Assembly (NCBI GenBank): GCA_049603715.1
Contig: JBMYSW010000002.1
Coordinates: 124,001-188,000, forward strand
Source of the DNA: Pontibacterium sp049603715
GTDB lineage: Bacteria > Pseudomonadota > Gammaproteobacteria > Pseudomonadales > Balneatricaceae
Direction: 5' to 3'
Length of the DNA stretch: 64,000 nucleotides
Part shown: piece by piece, positions 15,643 through 24,938 of the stretch
Position numbering within the stretch: position 1 is the first letter of the stretch
Layout of the letters: each line of letters starts with the position of its first letter
Translations under genes and position numbers: made by a program
Notes under the pieces: model-generated
What the model saw: only the letters and a program-made list of their open reading frames with translations
Told to the model about the DNA's origin: nothing
Database searches by the model: none

Positions 15643-16620
15643 TTACTTAGAAACGCCAAGTAAGCGGCCAATTTCCGCGTACTCTTCTTTGTTAGCTTCC
15701 ATAAAGGCGTCCATTTTTTCGTAAGGGATATCGGTGAGTACAAAGCCGTTTTCTTCCATCTTTTTGATGAATTCTGGGTCTTTGTTAATGTCGCCGATAA
15801 TGTTCGAAAGCTTGATACGCACTTCTTCTGGCGTTGATTTAGGAACGGCTACACCACGGTAGGCACCGCCCACTAGCTCAATACCTAGCTCCTTAAACGT
15901 GGGTACGTCTGGAAATGCTGGCAAACGTTTTTGCGCTGATACCGCCAACATGCGTAGCTTATCGCCCGCACTGGCACCCGATGTTGCGTAGGCAAAACCT
16001 GCGGTTAGCTGGTTACCCATCAGCGCTGTCATGGCTGGGCCAATGCCGCTAAAAGGGACGTAAGTGGTGGTTGCGCCGGTCAACTTATCAAACAAAGCCT
16101 GACCAATGTGGTTAGCTGAGTTAGAACCAGAACCTGCGAAGGTCACCATACCTGGATTGCTTTTAGCGTAATCAACAAGCTCTTCAAGGCTTTTGATTTT
16201 GCTCGCCGCAGGTACAAAAATCGCGTTTGGCGTGTAGTGGAAGTAGTAGATCGGTGTTAACTCGTCAGTTTTGTAACCAGAGTCTTTGACCATTGGCTGC
16301 ATAATGGTGTGGGGGATGTTAATACCCATCACGGTGTAGCCGTCGTTTTCCATACCGTTAAGTTGTGACCACGCCACGGCACCACCCGCGCCCGGCATGT
16401 ACTGAATCACTGATTGAACACCTGAGTGCTTTTCCCAAACGGTTTGCTGTAAGCGGGCAGATAGGTCTGACTCGCCACCAGCATTAAATGGCAAAATGTA
16501 GTTAATTGGCTTTGATGGGTAATCGCTGGCAGCGCTTGCGCCCATAGATAGAGACAAAGCACCTGCTGCGATGGCAGTTAAAAACGGTTTAGTAAAACGT
16601 TTAAAGTTATTGTTATTCAT
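15643..16620 (-). CDS. tctC: Tripartite tricarboxylate transporter receptor (TctC/Bug family)
   Basis: The 325-residue protein has a signal peptide (cleavage near ASA-ASDYP) and the Bug-family start YPSKPINYILPFNAGGESDLSAR. Later blocks are PGAGGAVAWSQL, FAGSGSNSANHIG, YVPFSGIGPAMTALMGNQ and FPDVPTFKELG. It binds the carboxylate in the periplasm and passes it to the permease encoded 17 bases downstream. About 200 bases with a terminator hairpin separate it from the upstream oxidoreductase gene, so it probably starts its own transcript. Confidence 0.92.
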   Translation of the reverse strand: MNNNNFKRFTKPFLTAIAAGALSLSMGASAASDYPSKPINYILPFNAGGESDLSARLQQTVWEKHSGVQSVIQYMPGAGGAVAWSQLNGMENDGYTVMGINIPHTIMQPMVKDSGYKTDELTPIYYFHYTPNAIFVPAASKIKSLEELVDYAKSNPGMVTFAGSGSNSANHIGQALFDKLTGATTTYVPFSGIGPAMTALMGNQLTAGFAYATSGASAGDKLRMLAVSAQKRLPAFPDVPTFKELGIELVGGAYRGVAVPKSTPEEVRIKLSNIIGDINKDPEFIKKMEENGFVLTDIPYEKMDAFMEANKEEYAEIGRLLGVSK

Positions 16621-16735
16621 TTTTATAACCCTTCTTTGTGAATACGTAGTTTGCTAACTCGCGAAGCCACTATAACCACAAGCCAAAGTCCGTACGCTTT
16701 CTGAGGGTTAAATCATTTTTTACTTTTTTTCACAA

Positions 16736-16785
16736 ATAAAAAGACCAAGCCTGTAAATACGTGAGTATTTTGCTTGGTCTTGTCC
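16736..16785 (-). terminator. Rho-independent terminator after the Gfo/Idh/MocA gene
   Basis: The stem AAGACCAAGC (16741-16750) pairs with GCTTGGTCTT (16772-16781), with an inner AAATAC/GTATTT stem. In the minus direction it is followed by TTTTTATTTG. It closes the two-gene unit upstream and insulates tctC. Confidence 0.85.
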
Positions 16786-16829
16786 TAATAGTACGACTTT
16801 GGTGCTTACCTAATCACTAAATAGCACTC

Positions 16830-18002
16830 TTAACAGTAGTCGACCCACTCGCCACCTTGGTCAGCAGAGCGCACGCAGTTTTCGACCCAGCGCACGCCTT
16901 CCACTCCGGCATCAATATCTGGATACCAAAGGTCACTCACCGCCTCTTGCTCGCCCTGCTGATACGCTTCGATCACCACAGCAAAGCGCGCATACAAGTT
17001 CGACCAAGCCTCAAATAACCCCTCGGGGTGGCCGCCACCAATACGATCTTCTGCCAAGGCTTGTTCATACAAGTAGCCCATTCCCCGCTCTAATACTTGT
17101 GAAGGCTGGCCCTGTACCTCGTACGTTAGCTGGTTGGGGTGCTCATCCCACCATTCGATACTGGCCTTGGAGCCAATCACCCGAATTTTTTGGCCGTGCA
17201 TTGAGCCCGCATTCACCGCCGACGACCAAACTGTCGCCACGGCACCATTAGTGTATTCCATCAAAGTGGTGGCGTTGTCTTCTAAGGGCGCGCGGCTTTT
17301 GATAAAGCTTTGGCGAGTACAGAGCAGGCGTTTGATTTTAAAGTCGGGCAGCATCACCTCCGACAAATACAAAGGGTGCGTACCCACATCGCCCAGCACA
17401 TAACTTGGCCCTGCGACCGAAGGGTCCATTCGCCATTTTGCTGCGGGGTTATTTTCCTCAACCGCTTCGCTATGAAAACCATGGGCAAATTGCATATTAA
17501 TGATGCGCACTTCACCCAAGTCGCCATTGGCGATCATTTGTCGGGCTTGCTCTATGGCTTGATGGCCTGCATAGCCGTAGGTCACGCCCACCATTAGGCC
17601 TTTTTGCTCGGCAAGGGTTTTGAGCTCTAACGCTTCTTGAGTAGTAAAGCACAGGGGCTTTTCACAAATCACATGCACGCCTGCCTCTAGCGCCGCTTTG
17701 GCAATGGCAAAGTGAGTGCTGTTTGGCGTGGCGATAGATACCGCTTCGATGCCATCGTCCCGTTGTTGCTCCCCCGTAAATAGAGCCTGATAGCTTTCGT
17801 AGCAGCGCTCTGGCGCTACACCTAAGCTCTCGCCAAAGTCTTTGCCACGGGCGGGGTCTAAATCAAACGCACCTGCCACCAAGGTAAAGTAGTTATCGCG
17901 CAGTGCCGCCGAGCGGTGAATATAGCCAATTTGACTGCCTCGACCGCCGCCGACCATCGCCCAACGTAAGCTGCGTTGTGTTTTCTTTTCGCCAAAAATC
18001 AT
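16830..18002 (-). CDS. Gfo/Idh/MocA-family NAD(P)-dependent oxidoreductase
   Basis: The 390-residue protein has an N-terminal Rossmann fold (GGGRGSQIG, residues 18-26), the family motif CEKPL (113-117), and a C-terminal alpha/beta domain with GDVGTHPLYLSE carrying the expected Asp and His. Members oxidise or reduce sugars, inositols and related polyols. A GGAG ribosome-binding site lies eight bases before the ATG. It follows a TIM-barrel isomerase gene by 27 bases, a pairing typical of sugar or inositol conversion operons. The substrate is not evident. Confidence 0.9.
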   Translation of the reverse strand: MIFGEKKTQRSLRWAMVGGGRGSQIGYIHRSAALRDNYFTLVAGAFDLDPARGKDFGESLGVAPERCYESYQALFTGEQQRDDGIEAVSIATPNSTHFAIAKAALEAGVHVICEKPLCFTTQEALELKTLAEQKGLMVGVTYGYAGHQAIEQARQMIANGDLGEVRIINMQFAHGFHSEAVEENNPAAKWRMDPSVAGPSYVLGDVGTHPLYLSEVMLPDFKIKRLLCTRQSFIKSRAPLEDNATTLMEYTNGAVATVWSSAVNAGSMHGQKIRVIGSKASIEWWDEHPNQLTYEVQGQPSQVLERGMGYLYEQALAEDRIGGGHPEGLFEAWSNLYARFAVVIEAYQQGEQEAVSDLWYPDIDAGVEGVRWVENCVRSADQGGEWVDYC

Positions 18003-18029
18003 TTGTTTACTCCACTGTTAAAGGACGGC

Positions 18030-18959
18030 TTAGGCAAAGCCAACGCGGGTTAAATAGTCGCGGCTGGCTTTTACATCGCGCAAACTGGTGTCTGAGTCGC
18101 GCGGATCGCGCTCTTGCTCGATGGTGATATAACCTTCGTAGCCAATGTCTAACAGGGCTTGGCGAATCGCTGGGTAATCCAGCACTCCGGTGCCAATCGG
18201 GCACATCACCCCTTCGGCCACCGCTTCAAAAAACGGCAAGTCGCGCGCTAAGGCCGATTCGAACTTGCTTTGGTCAACATCTTTAAAGTGAACATAGTCA
18301 ATGCGATGAGCGAACTCGCGCAGCCAGCTTTGTGGATTCATACCCGAGTAATACAGGTGGCCTGTATCAAGGCAAAGGCCCACTTGCTCGTATGAAAGAT
18401 CGTCCACCAGCTGACGAATTTCGTCTTCAAACTCGATGTAACCACCTGCATGTGGATGAACCACCGAGCGAATACCGTATTGCTGCCACGCCAGTTCGGC
18501 AATTTGCTGAATGTGCGCCATCATCGTTTGCCATTGCTCTGGCGTTAGGCGCGGTGCTTTGCTCGACTGGCCCGCTGCTGAGTCCCGCTCTGGGTGGCCC
18601 CAATCAATAATCACCAAATAAGGCGCCGGAAAGCGTTTATTGGCACTTGGGCTTTCAATCGCGGGTAACTGGTTTAACAAGGCGCAAATATTGTGGGTTT
18701 GCTCTAACAAGTTATCCAAGTTTTGAGGGGCCACTAGGTCATCAAAAATGGTACCCGCCACCACCTTTAAGTCGTTTTTATTTAGCTCTTTGGCTACGGT
18801 GGCTGCATCCAGCGGTAAATAGCCATAAGGGCCAAGCTCAATGCCACGATAACCAGCCTGCCCTGCTTCTGAAAGCACACGCGTCCATGGCGGTAGATGA
18901 GGGTTTTTAGGGTTATCGACGCCCCAACAACAAGGGGCACTGCTTATTTTTATTGTCAT
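18030..18959 (-). CDS. Sugar phosphate isomerase/epimerase (xylose isomerase-like TIM barrel)
   Basis: The 309-residue protein belongs to the AP-endonuclease-2-like TIM-barrel isomerase/dehydratase group (IolE, YcjR-like). Conserved pieces are SAPCCWGVD at the start, GYRGIELGPYGYLP, VVHPHAGGYIEFEDE, GLCLDTGHLYYSG and YVHFKDVD, which provide metal-binding His, Glu, Asp and His residues, and YEGYITIEQERDP near the end. It is the first gene of a two-gene unit with the oxidoreductase and is divergent from a LacI regulator. Isomerase, epimerase or inosose-dehydratase-like activity are all possible. Confidence 0.88.
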   Translation of the reverse strand: MTIKISSAPCCWGVDNPKNPHLPPWTRVLSEAGQAGYRGIELGPYGYLPLDAATVAKELNKNDLKVVAGTIFDDLVAPQNLDNLLEQTHNICALLNQLPAIESPSANKRFPAPYLVIIDWGHPERDSAAGQSSKAPRLTPEQWQTMMAHIQQIAELAWQQYGIRSVVHPHAGGYIEFEDEIRQLVDDLSYEQVGLCLDTGHLYYSGMNPQSWLREFAHRIDYVHFKDVDQSKFESALARDLPFFEAVAEGVMCPIGTGVLDYPAIRQALLDIGYEGYITIEQERDPRDSDTSLRDVKASRDYLTRVGFA

Positions 18960-19173
18960 AACGTTTATCTCATTGGGCTTAGCTGCTTAACTGGCTATCT
19001 AAAACCCGCCTACAAGCTATCAAGCAACTATCATTTTTATACCTAGACCAAGCTTATTAACGCTGGCCGCTTTACACCAAAAGTGGCTAAGCGCTAGTAT
19101 ATTTAATGATAAAAACCGCACAATAAGGGCGAATCACTCTCTTTCATCAACCCTCTTAACGATAAAAATAAAA

Positions 19174-20232
19174 ATGATAGATCTATCAAAAGAAAGCACA
19201 GACGATAAAGTCGTTACCATGACGGACGTAGCCAAAGCCGCCGGTGTAGGTGTTGCCACGGTAGATAGAGTGATTAATCGCCGTGCCAGAGTTCGGCCCG
19301 AAACCGCCAAAAAGGTATTGGCAGCCGCCGAGGCGTTGGGCTTTGTACGAACAGGACTGATTAAAGACAGAATTAACGACAACACGGCGGGTCATCGTTT
19401 AGGTTTTTTATTGCAAAAAACCTCGGAGTTTTACACTGAGTTAGGGCAAGCCTTGTCGGATGCAACACAAACCCAAACCTTATCGTTGGGGCGTTGTGTG
19501 GTGAGCTTTTTAGACGACCTTACCCCCACAAGCGTGGTTAAAGCACTAATGAGCTTAAGCAAAAAAGTGGATGCCATCGCCCTTGTGGCCGCCGATCACC
19601 CACTCATTAGCCAAGCCATTAGCGACTTACGCTTACGTGGTATTCCTACCTTTGCACTCGTGTCTGACCTTAGCAGCCAAGACTGCGCTGGCTTTGTCAG
19701 CGTCGACCACCGCATGATGGGCCGCAGCGCCGCATGGACCATGAGCCAACAACTACCCGCAAAAAGCAAAATAGGGCTGATGATTGGCAGCCACCGTTAC
19801 CTCTGCCAAGAACAAGCCGAAATTGGTTTTAGAAGCTACCTGCGCGAACATGCACCACAGGTTCACCTACTCGAAACCCTCACCAACCTTGAAGACCATC
19901 GCCTTGCTGAAAACGCCACTCTCGAGCTACTCAAACAGCACCCTGACCTAGCTGGGCTCTATGTTGCTGGCAGCGGCATTGAAGGCGTGGTTAACGCACT
20001 CAAAGAACACCCCAGCACAACAACTCGGCCATTAACCATTTGCCACGATCTCACCCCTTTCTCACGCGCGGCACTTATTAATGGGCAAATCTCTATGGTG
20101 TTATCACACCCCAACGATTGGATGGCTACCAAGCTCATCGACGCCATGTGCACCGCCATTAAACAACCGCAACAACTCTCGCGTTATCAGGTATTGCTGC
20201 CGCATGTGACTTATACGGCAGCGAATGTGTGA
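19174..20232 (+). CDS. LacI-family transcriptional regulator
   Basis: The 352-residue protein begins with a LacI helix-turn-helix (TMTDVAKAAGVGVATVDRVIN, about residues 15-36) followed by a hinge and a periplasmic-binding-protein-like sensor domain. It is divergent from the isomerase-oxidoreductase pair with about 214 bases between starts and probably represses it until a sugar-like ligand is present. No sugar transporter is encoded next to it. Confidence 0.9.
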   Translation: MIDLSKESTDDKVVTMTDVAKAAGVGVATVDRVINRRARVRPETAKKVLAAAEALGFVRTGLIKDRINDNTAGHRLGFLLQKTSEFYTELGQALSDATQTQTLSLGRCVVSFLDDLTPTSVVKALMSLSKKVDAIALVAADHPLISQAISDLRLRGIPTFALVSDLSSQDCAGFVSVDHRMMGRSAAWTMSQQLPAKSKIGLMIGSHRYLCQEQAEIGFRSYLREHAPQVHLLETLTNLEDHRLAENATLELLKQHPDLAGLYVAGSGIEGVVNALKEHPSTTTRPLTICHDLTPFSRAALINGQISMVLSHPNDWMATKLIDAMCTAIKQPQQLSRYQVLLPHVTYTAANV

Positions 20233-20259
20233 GGTGGAAAGCCAAAGATCAACAGCGGG

Positions 20260-21375
20260 TTAAGGCGCAGTCGTTAAACGATCAATCATCCCTTTAATCG
20301 CAACCATTTGGGGTGCAGATTTCGTGAAGTAGTTAAAGGGAGGTAAGTTATTGTTTGAATAACCCCAAAAATCCCAGCACCCTTTAGGGTTAAGAATCGA
20401 CTTAACTGCTTGGGGGTAAAGTACGATGAGGTCATTTGCATCGGCGACATTGTTATACCCAGTGTCGGTAATATATTCAGTTTGCAGCGTTTCTGCGCCC
20501 TGCTCACAACCATGCATTGCAACGTGAACCTTACACTGGGTTCCCTCTGCACATGCTTTTGGCACATAAACGTAGGCAGTAGAGTCCATGCTGACATTCG
20601 GATAAAACAGCGAATTAACGAACTCACCTTGGTTAAAAGCAATGAGCTCTCCTTCGGGCTCTGATACCGGAGGTGCCATGCCGCCATATATCTGGTTTAA
20701 GATATTGTAGGCTTGGGTTATTTCACAATTATTTATGAACGGCGGAGCGGTTTCGTCACATTGTGTATCTGCGGGGTTATTAGTGATAAAGGCATGGCCC
20801 GCATCCACCGAAGCGTTGTAAAAAATTTGGCTTTCATCGACTCCCAATTGGCGATAAAACGCTACCGCAGAATCCACCACACCCGTTTGCACTGTTTGGT
20901 CTGAGTGACCTGAAAATAGATAGATTTTATCGTCAGCAACATTTTCTAACGAATCAATCAGGCCAACAGCCTCGCTACTGGTGGCAAGCGTGTATAGGTA
21001 CTCAGGGTCCGGATATTTGGGCTCTCCTGCAGGGCAAGACACGCCCGTTACCGCCGCATTATTAAACGGTGGCATTGGGTCACAAGGGTTCATGCAAGAC
21101 GAAACCGCACTGTATACCGGCATTAAAGTAAACGCAGGATTAGTTTGAGCACAGTTCCAAGGCCCACCTGCCACGATACCTGCACCGACTAGGCTCTCTG
21201 AGTATGCAATATGAAACTGAGCTGACATAAAGGCGCCCGACGACAACCCAGAAATAGAGGTTTGATTGGGTAGTGCATTGAGTGACGGTAGTGATTTGAT
21301 TGTTGTCGCGCTGACTTCTGCACTCAACATTCCCAAAGTAAGTGCTACACCTGTTATCCGTAAAACGTTTTTCAT
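20260..21375 (-). CDS. Secreted poly(3-hydroxybutyrate) depolymerase-like esterase
   Basis: The 371-residue protein has a signal peptide (residues 1-23, ending VSA) and an alpha/beta-hydrolase body. The lipase-like box is GLSSG (43-47, nucleophile Ser45). Other family features are AGGPWNCA, a VDAGHAF histidine region, YVPKAC, VAMHGCEQG and YPQAVKS-LNPKGCWDFWGY. Many cysteines suggest disulfides in an extracellular enzyme. It resembles PHB depolymerases that split hydroxyalkanoate polyester or oligomers. A GGGAGA site precedes the ATG at 21375; the frame extends 14 codons upstream but without such a site. The gene stands alone. Confidence 0.85.
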   Translation of the reverse strand: MKNVLRITGVALTLGMLSAEVSATTIKSLPSLNALPNQTSISGLSSGAFMSAQFHIAYSESLVGAGIVAGGPWNCAQTNPAFTLMPVYSAVSSCMNPCDPMPPFNNAAVTGVSCPAGEPKYPDPEYLYTLATSSEAVGLIDSLENVADDKIYLFSGHSDQTVQTGVVDSAVAFYRQLGVDESQIFYNASVDAGHAFITNNPADTQCDETAPPFINNCEITQAYNILNQIYGGMAPPVSEPEGELIAFNQGEFVNSLFYPNVSMDSTAYVYVPKACAEGTQCKVHVAMHGCEQGAETLQTEYITDTGYNNVADANDLIVLYPQAVKSILNPKGCWDFWGYSNNNLPPFNYFTKSAPQMVAIKGMIDRLTTAP

Positions 21376-21631
21376 CGTTGTCTCCCAGCTGACTGTATAA
21401 AAAACACACAATAACACTCATTTTGCAGTGCACAATCCGTTGCTTTAAGCGGCTACTACTAATTGCTGTAACGACTTTCTCTCATCGAGCTCCTTATTTC
21501 ACGCTCAGTATCACTACCCTATGGTCGCCCATATGGGGCCAAATTTGCGCCATAAGTACCCTTGTGGCGTTTTTACCTAATCCCTATGCTCAAAATGGAC
21601 TGCGATTAAATAACAATAAAAGGACATACCT

Positions 21632-22621
21632 GTGCAGATGCAACCATGGCTTGCACTGATACTACTGGTCGGCTGGTTTTCTCCCACCAGCTGGGCCTCC
21701 ACTGCAAAACAAGCGCTACAAAACGATACCCAGTGGGTTGGCGAACAGGCAGGAGCGAACCGCTTTGAAGCGATTCAACTTAAAATAGCGGCCACTTCTT
21801 ATTTAAAAGCGGTTATGGTGTGGAATGACTCCAACAGCCCCGTTTTTCCGCCCATCGATGCCATGGCGATTCCGCAATCGAGCCGGTACTTGACACCTCA
21901 CACTCCCCCGCTGATAGCAAACAGCGACGCAGGGTTTGCTTGGGAGGCCAGTGATTTGCGGGTAACAACAGGTATTGCCTGTACTCGCAGCATCAACCTT
22001 AAAACCTGTGTCGAGTTTGATATTGATAAACTAAGCGAAACGGTGGGCGAGCCTGCAGCTCAGATCAGGCAGGCATTGCGCTCAACAGCCTCGCCTGCAA
22101 GCCAAGGTAACTCTATCTTTTTAGGCATTAACACAAGTACGCTGCTCGTTGCGGCTTTAGGCTTAGCTGCACTTTTACTCTCACCCATGCTCCTGAAAAG
22201 ATGCGCAGGCGCAAGCACTGCGAGTCGCCCTAAACACATACAAAAGGGAATACAAAAGGAAGCGCCCAAGGAGACAGCTGGCACAGCCACCGTCGCGACC
22301 GACGAGGCGGCATTTTGGTTAGGAGACATGCAAATCGACCCTAAGCGCATGCGAGTGTTGCGCGATAGCCATCAAGCAGATATTTCACCAAGAGACCTTA
22401 AACTGCTGCGATATTTTGCTTGTCACCCTGACGAAGTCATCAGCAAAAGTCGGCTGTATGACGCCGGTTGGGGCCGAGACTTTCTACCCAATAGCCGCTC
22501 GTTAGAGCAACACATAGCCACCTTACGCAAAAAAATTGACCCTTCAAAACAGCGGCCGGCTTTAATTGTTACGGTGCATGGCCAAGGCTATCGCCACCCA
22601 AAGCACGAGATAACACTCTGA
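21632..22621 (+). CDS. Membrane-bound winged-helix regulator with ToxR-like parts in reverse order
   Basis: The 329-residue protein begins with a signal-like hydrophobic segment (6-22), followed by a presumed periplasmic domain (about 24-165) with two cysteines (Cys117, Cys126) that could form a disulfide. A membrane segment follows (about 169-188, LLVAALGLAALLLSPMLL), then a basic linker and a C-terminal OmpR/PhoB-type winged helix (about 228-323: ISPRDLKLLRYFACHP, LEQHIATLRKKID, VTVHGQGYR). The basic linker after the membrane segment puts the DNA-binding part in the cytoplasm. ToxR/CadC proteins have the opposite order. The start is GTG with AAGGA eight bases upstream. It precedes the NosR-like gene in the same direction by about 115 bases and may regulate it. 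Confidence 0.8.
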   Translation: MQMQPWLALILLVGWFSPTSWASTAKQALQNDTQWVGEQAGANRFEAIQLKIAATSYLKAVMVWNDSNSPVFPPIDAMAIPQSSRYLTPHTPPLIANSDAGFAWEASDLRVTTGIACTRSINLKTCVEFDIDKLSETVGEPAAQIRQALRSTASPASQGNSIFLGINTSTLLVAALGLAALLLSPMLLKRCAGASTASRPKHIQKGIQKEAPKETAGTATVATDEAAFWLGDMQIDPKRMRVLRDSHQADISPRDLKLLRYFACHPDEVISKSRLYDAGWGRDFLPNSRSLEQHIATLRKKIDPSKQRPALIVTVHGQGYRHPKHEITL

Positions 22622-22736
22622 TTTTTATATTTTTTACAAAAATTTTTCAAAATTCTGACAACTTTTAACTCGCCCTCAGCATTAATAACAGCAGCTACTT
22701 AACTGCCTGTTTTAAATTTAATACTTGAGGGCCAGC

Positions 22737-24938
22737 ATGACTCGTTTTCTTCGCTTTTGGCTATTGCAGCTATTTTCTATTCTGCTCTCTACTCTTTTTT
22801 CTGTTGCGCTGTGGGCGGATATGCCGACGTCGGGTAGCGAAGTTTTTGAGGGCGAGATTAAAGTTGTGAGTGTGATGAACCAAGAAAAGCTCGCGACGCT
22901 TTATGGATATCCTTACGTCATCGGCGAAAAAGACCCAGACGTGGCAATTTGGCCGCTGTATCAGCAAGCGGTCGATGGCCAGCACCTTATCGGTTATGTG
23001 TATGAGTCGATCGAGTATTCTGCGATTCCGGGGTTTATGGGCATCCCTTTTAACCTGCTCGTCGCCATTGACCTGTCAGGGCGATTTATCGACGTAAAGG
23101 TGTTATTCCAACGCGAACCCATGTTTGTTGGCGGGATTGGCACCGGCCCCATGGACCAGTTTGTTGCACAATACACGGGCCTGTCGTTGATGCAAAACAT
23201 CCAGTTTTCAAACAACAAAGGCCAAAAGAAAAACAACGTTGGCAATACCATCTATCTCGACGGTATTACGGGTGCCACAGCGTCTATCCGCATTCTTAAT
23301 CAAACACTCTTGTCATCGGCATTGAAGGTTGCGCGAAGCAAGCTGGGGTTTGGTACAAGCAAAGACCCTGAGCTTATTGCGCAAATCGATACCCAAGTCT
23401 TTGACCAATTTCAGTGGCAACAGCTAATTGCCCAAGGCTTGGTCAAACATACCCAACTCACCCCAAGCAATTTTGCCGCTTTGGAGCAGAGACTCTCAAC
23501 GCCATCCACCACTACTCGCCCCCTCGAAAGCTCGCTTATGCCCGTTAGTTTATATGTCACCGACATAGCGCTGCCGAGTGTCGGGCAAAACCTTCTCAGC
23601 CAAGAAGGCTGGGCATTTTTGCAGAGCAACCTAGAACCGGGTGACCACGCTTTGCTGGTGGTAAGTGACGGGCAACATTCGTTTGTGCACGAGCGCAGCC
23701 TGCGGGGCGGCATCTCTGATCGCCTATTGCTACGGCAGCACGGCCTTCCCATTGAGCTGCGCGATTTAGACTTTGCTGAGCGCTTTAGCGATACACCCGA
23801 AGGCATCTTAAACCTCCCTAAAAACCTCGCGTCGGCCGACTGGAAAATCTACCGAGTGATTGGCAACTCGGGTATCGATATCTCCCAGCCTCTCGATTTT
23901 GAGTTGGATGTTAGCCCACTGCCCGAGTCGGCTTTTCAATCGATTGCGGCAATGCCTCACCCTTTTCAATACACCGTGCCTAGTCGTTATTACATTGAGC
24001 CCAGCGCCAGCGATAAAGGCTGGCTAAGCCTTTGGCGGAATAAAGTACCTGAGCTCATCATCTTTGGCTTAGCATTTCTTTTGTTAGCTCTTGCCCTGCA
24101 TTATCAGTCAAAAACCGTGCAAAATCCCCGCTTTTTTGTCGCATTTCGGCTCGGTTTTTTATGTTTTACGCTGGTATTTATTGGTTGGTATGCTCAAGGC
24201 CAGCTATCAATCGTCAACCTGACAGGTGCAATTCAATCGATTTACGCTGGGGGCGGGTTGGGCTTTTTTCTGTACGACCCAATGACCACCACCGTTTGGG
24301 CTGCCACCGCAATCACCTTTTTTATATGGGGAAGAGGCACCTTTTGTGGCTGGTTATGCCCTTTTGGCGCATTGCAAGAACTGGTGAGTCAGGTTGGAAA
24401 ATGGATCGGTATTCAACCTCGTGCCGTGAAGGATAGTTGGGATCGACACCTTAAAAAACTTAAATATCTTGTTTTGCTACTACTCGTTTTGGTCGCCTTT
24501 ACCTCGGCCCCATGGACAGATCGACTCGTCGAAATTGAGCCTTTTAAAACCGCCATTACCTTTTATCTTTTTGAGCGCGAGTGGCCCTATGTTGCTTGGG
24601 CCTTGTTTATCATTTTAGTCAGCTTATTTTTTTACAAGGGCTTTTGTCGTTACCTTTGCCCACTCGGGGCACTGATGGCGCTACTGGGTAAAGTTCGCCT
24701 CTTTAATTGGCTGGCACGGCGCACCGAATGTGGAAACCCCTGCCAGCTTTGCAACAAGGCGTGTCAGTACAACGCCATTGGTCAGGCCGGACACATCGAC
24801 TACAACGAGTGCTTTCAATGCCTAGATTGTGTGGTAATTTACGAAAGTGACCAAAAGTGCGTCCCTATTATTTTGCAAAAACGCAGCGGTCGCAAACTTA
24901 AATCCAACCCACGCATCATTGCCAAGGAACTAGGTTAA
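22737..24938 (+). CDS. NosR/NirI-like membrane flavo-iron-sulfur protein
   Basis: The 733-residue protein has an N-terminal signal/anchor and a periplasmic FMN-binding domain with DGITGATAS (175-183; Thr181 is the expected covalent FMN site). Several membrane segments follow from about 435, with two CxxxCP motifs, FCGWLCPFGAL and FCRYLCPLGAL. At the cytoplasmic end are ferredoxin-like clusters CGNPCQLCNKAC and CFQCLDC. NosR passes electrons to nitrous oxide reductase; related proteins serve other reductases. No nosZ, nosD or other denitrification gene is nearby, so its partner is unknown. A GAGG site precedes ATG 22737, favoured over an upstream in-frame TTG. Confidence 0.88.
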   Translation: MTRFLRFWLLQLFSILLSTLFSVALWADMPTSGSEVFEGEIKVVSVMNQEKLATLYGYPYVIGEKDPDVAIWPLYQQAVDGQHLIGYVYESIEYSAIPGFMGIPFNLLVAIDLSGRFIDVKVLFQREPMFVGGIGTGPMDQFVAQYTGLSLMQNIQFSNNKGQKKNNVGNTIYLDGITGATASIRILNQTLLSSALKVARSKLGFGTSKDPELIAQIDTQVFDQFQWQQLIAQGLVKHTQLTPSNFAALEQRLSTPSTTTRPLESSLMPVSLYVTDIALPSVGQNLLSQEGWAFLQSNLEPGDHALLVVSDGQHSFVHERSLRGGISDRLLLRQHGLPIELRDLDFAERFSDTPEGILNLPKNLASADWKIYRVIGNSGIDISQPLDFELDVSPLPESAFQSIAAMPHPFQYTVPSRYYIEPSASDKGWLSLWRNKVPELIIFGLAFLLLALALHYQSKTVQNPRFFVAFRLGFLCFTLVFIGWYAQGQLSIVNLTGAIQSIYAGGGLGFFLYDPMTTTVWAATAITFFIWGRGTFCGWLCPFGALQELVSQVGKWIGIQPRAVKDSWDRHLKKLKYLVLLLLVLVAFTSAPWTDRLVEIEPFKTAITFYLFEREWPYVAWALFIILVSLFFYKGFCRYLCPLGALMALLGKVRLFNWLARRTECGNPCQLCNKACQYNAIGQAGHIDYNECFQCLDCVVIYESDQKCVPIILQKRSGRKLKSNPRIIAKELG

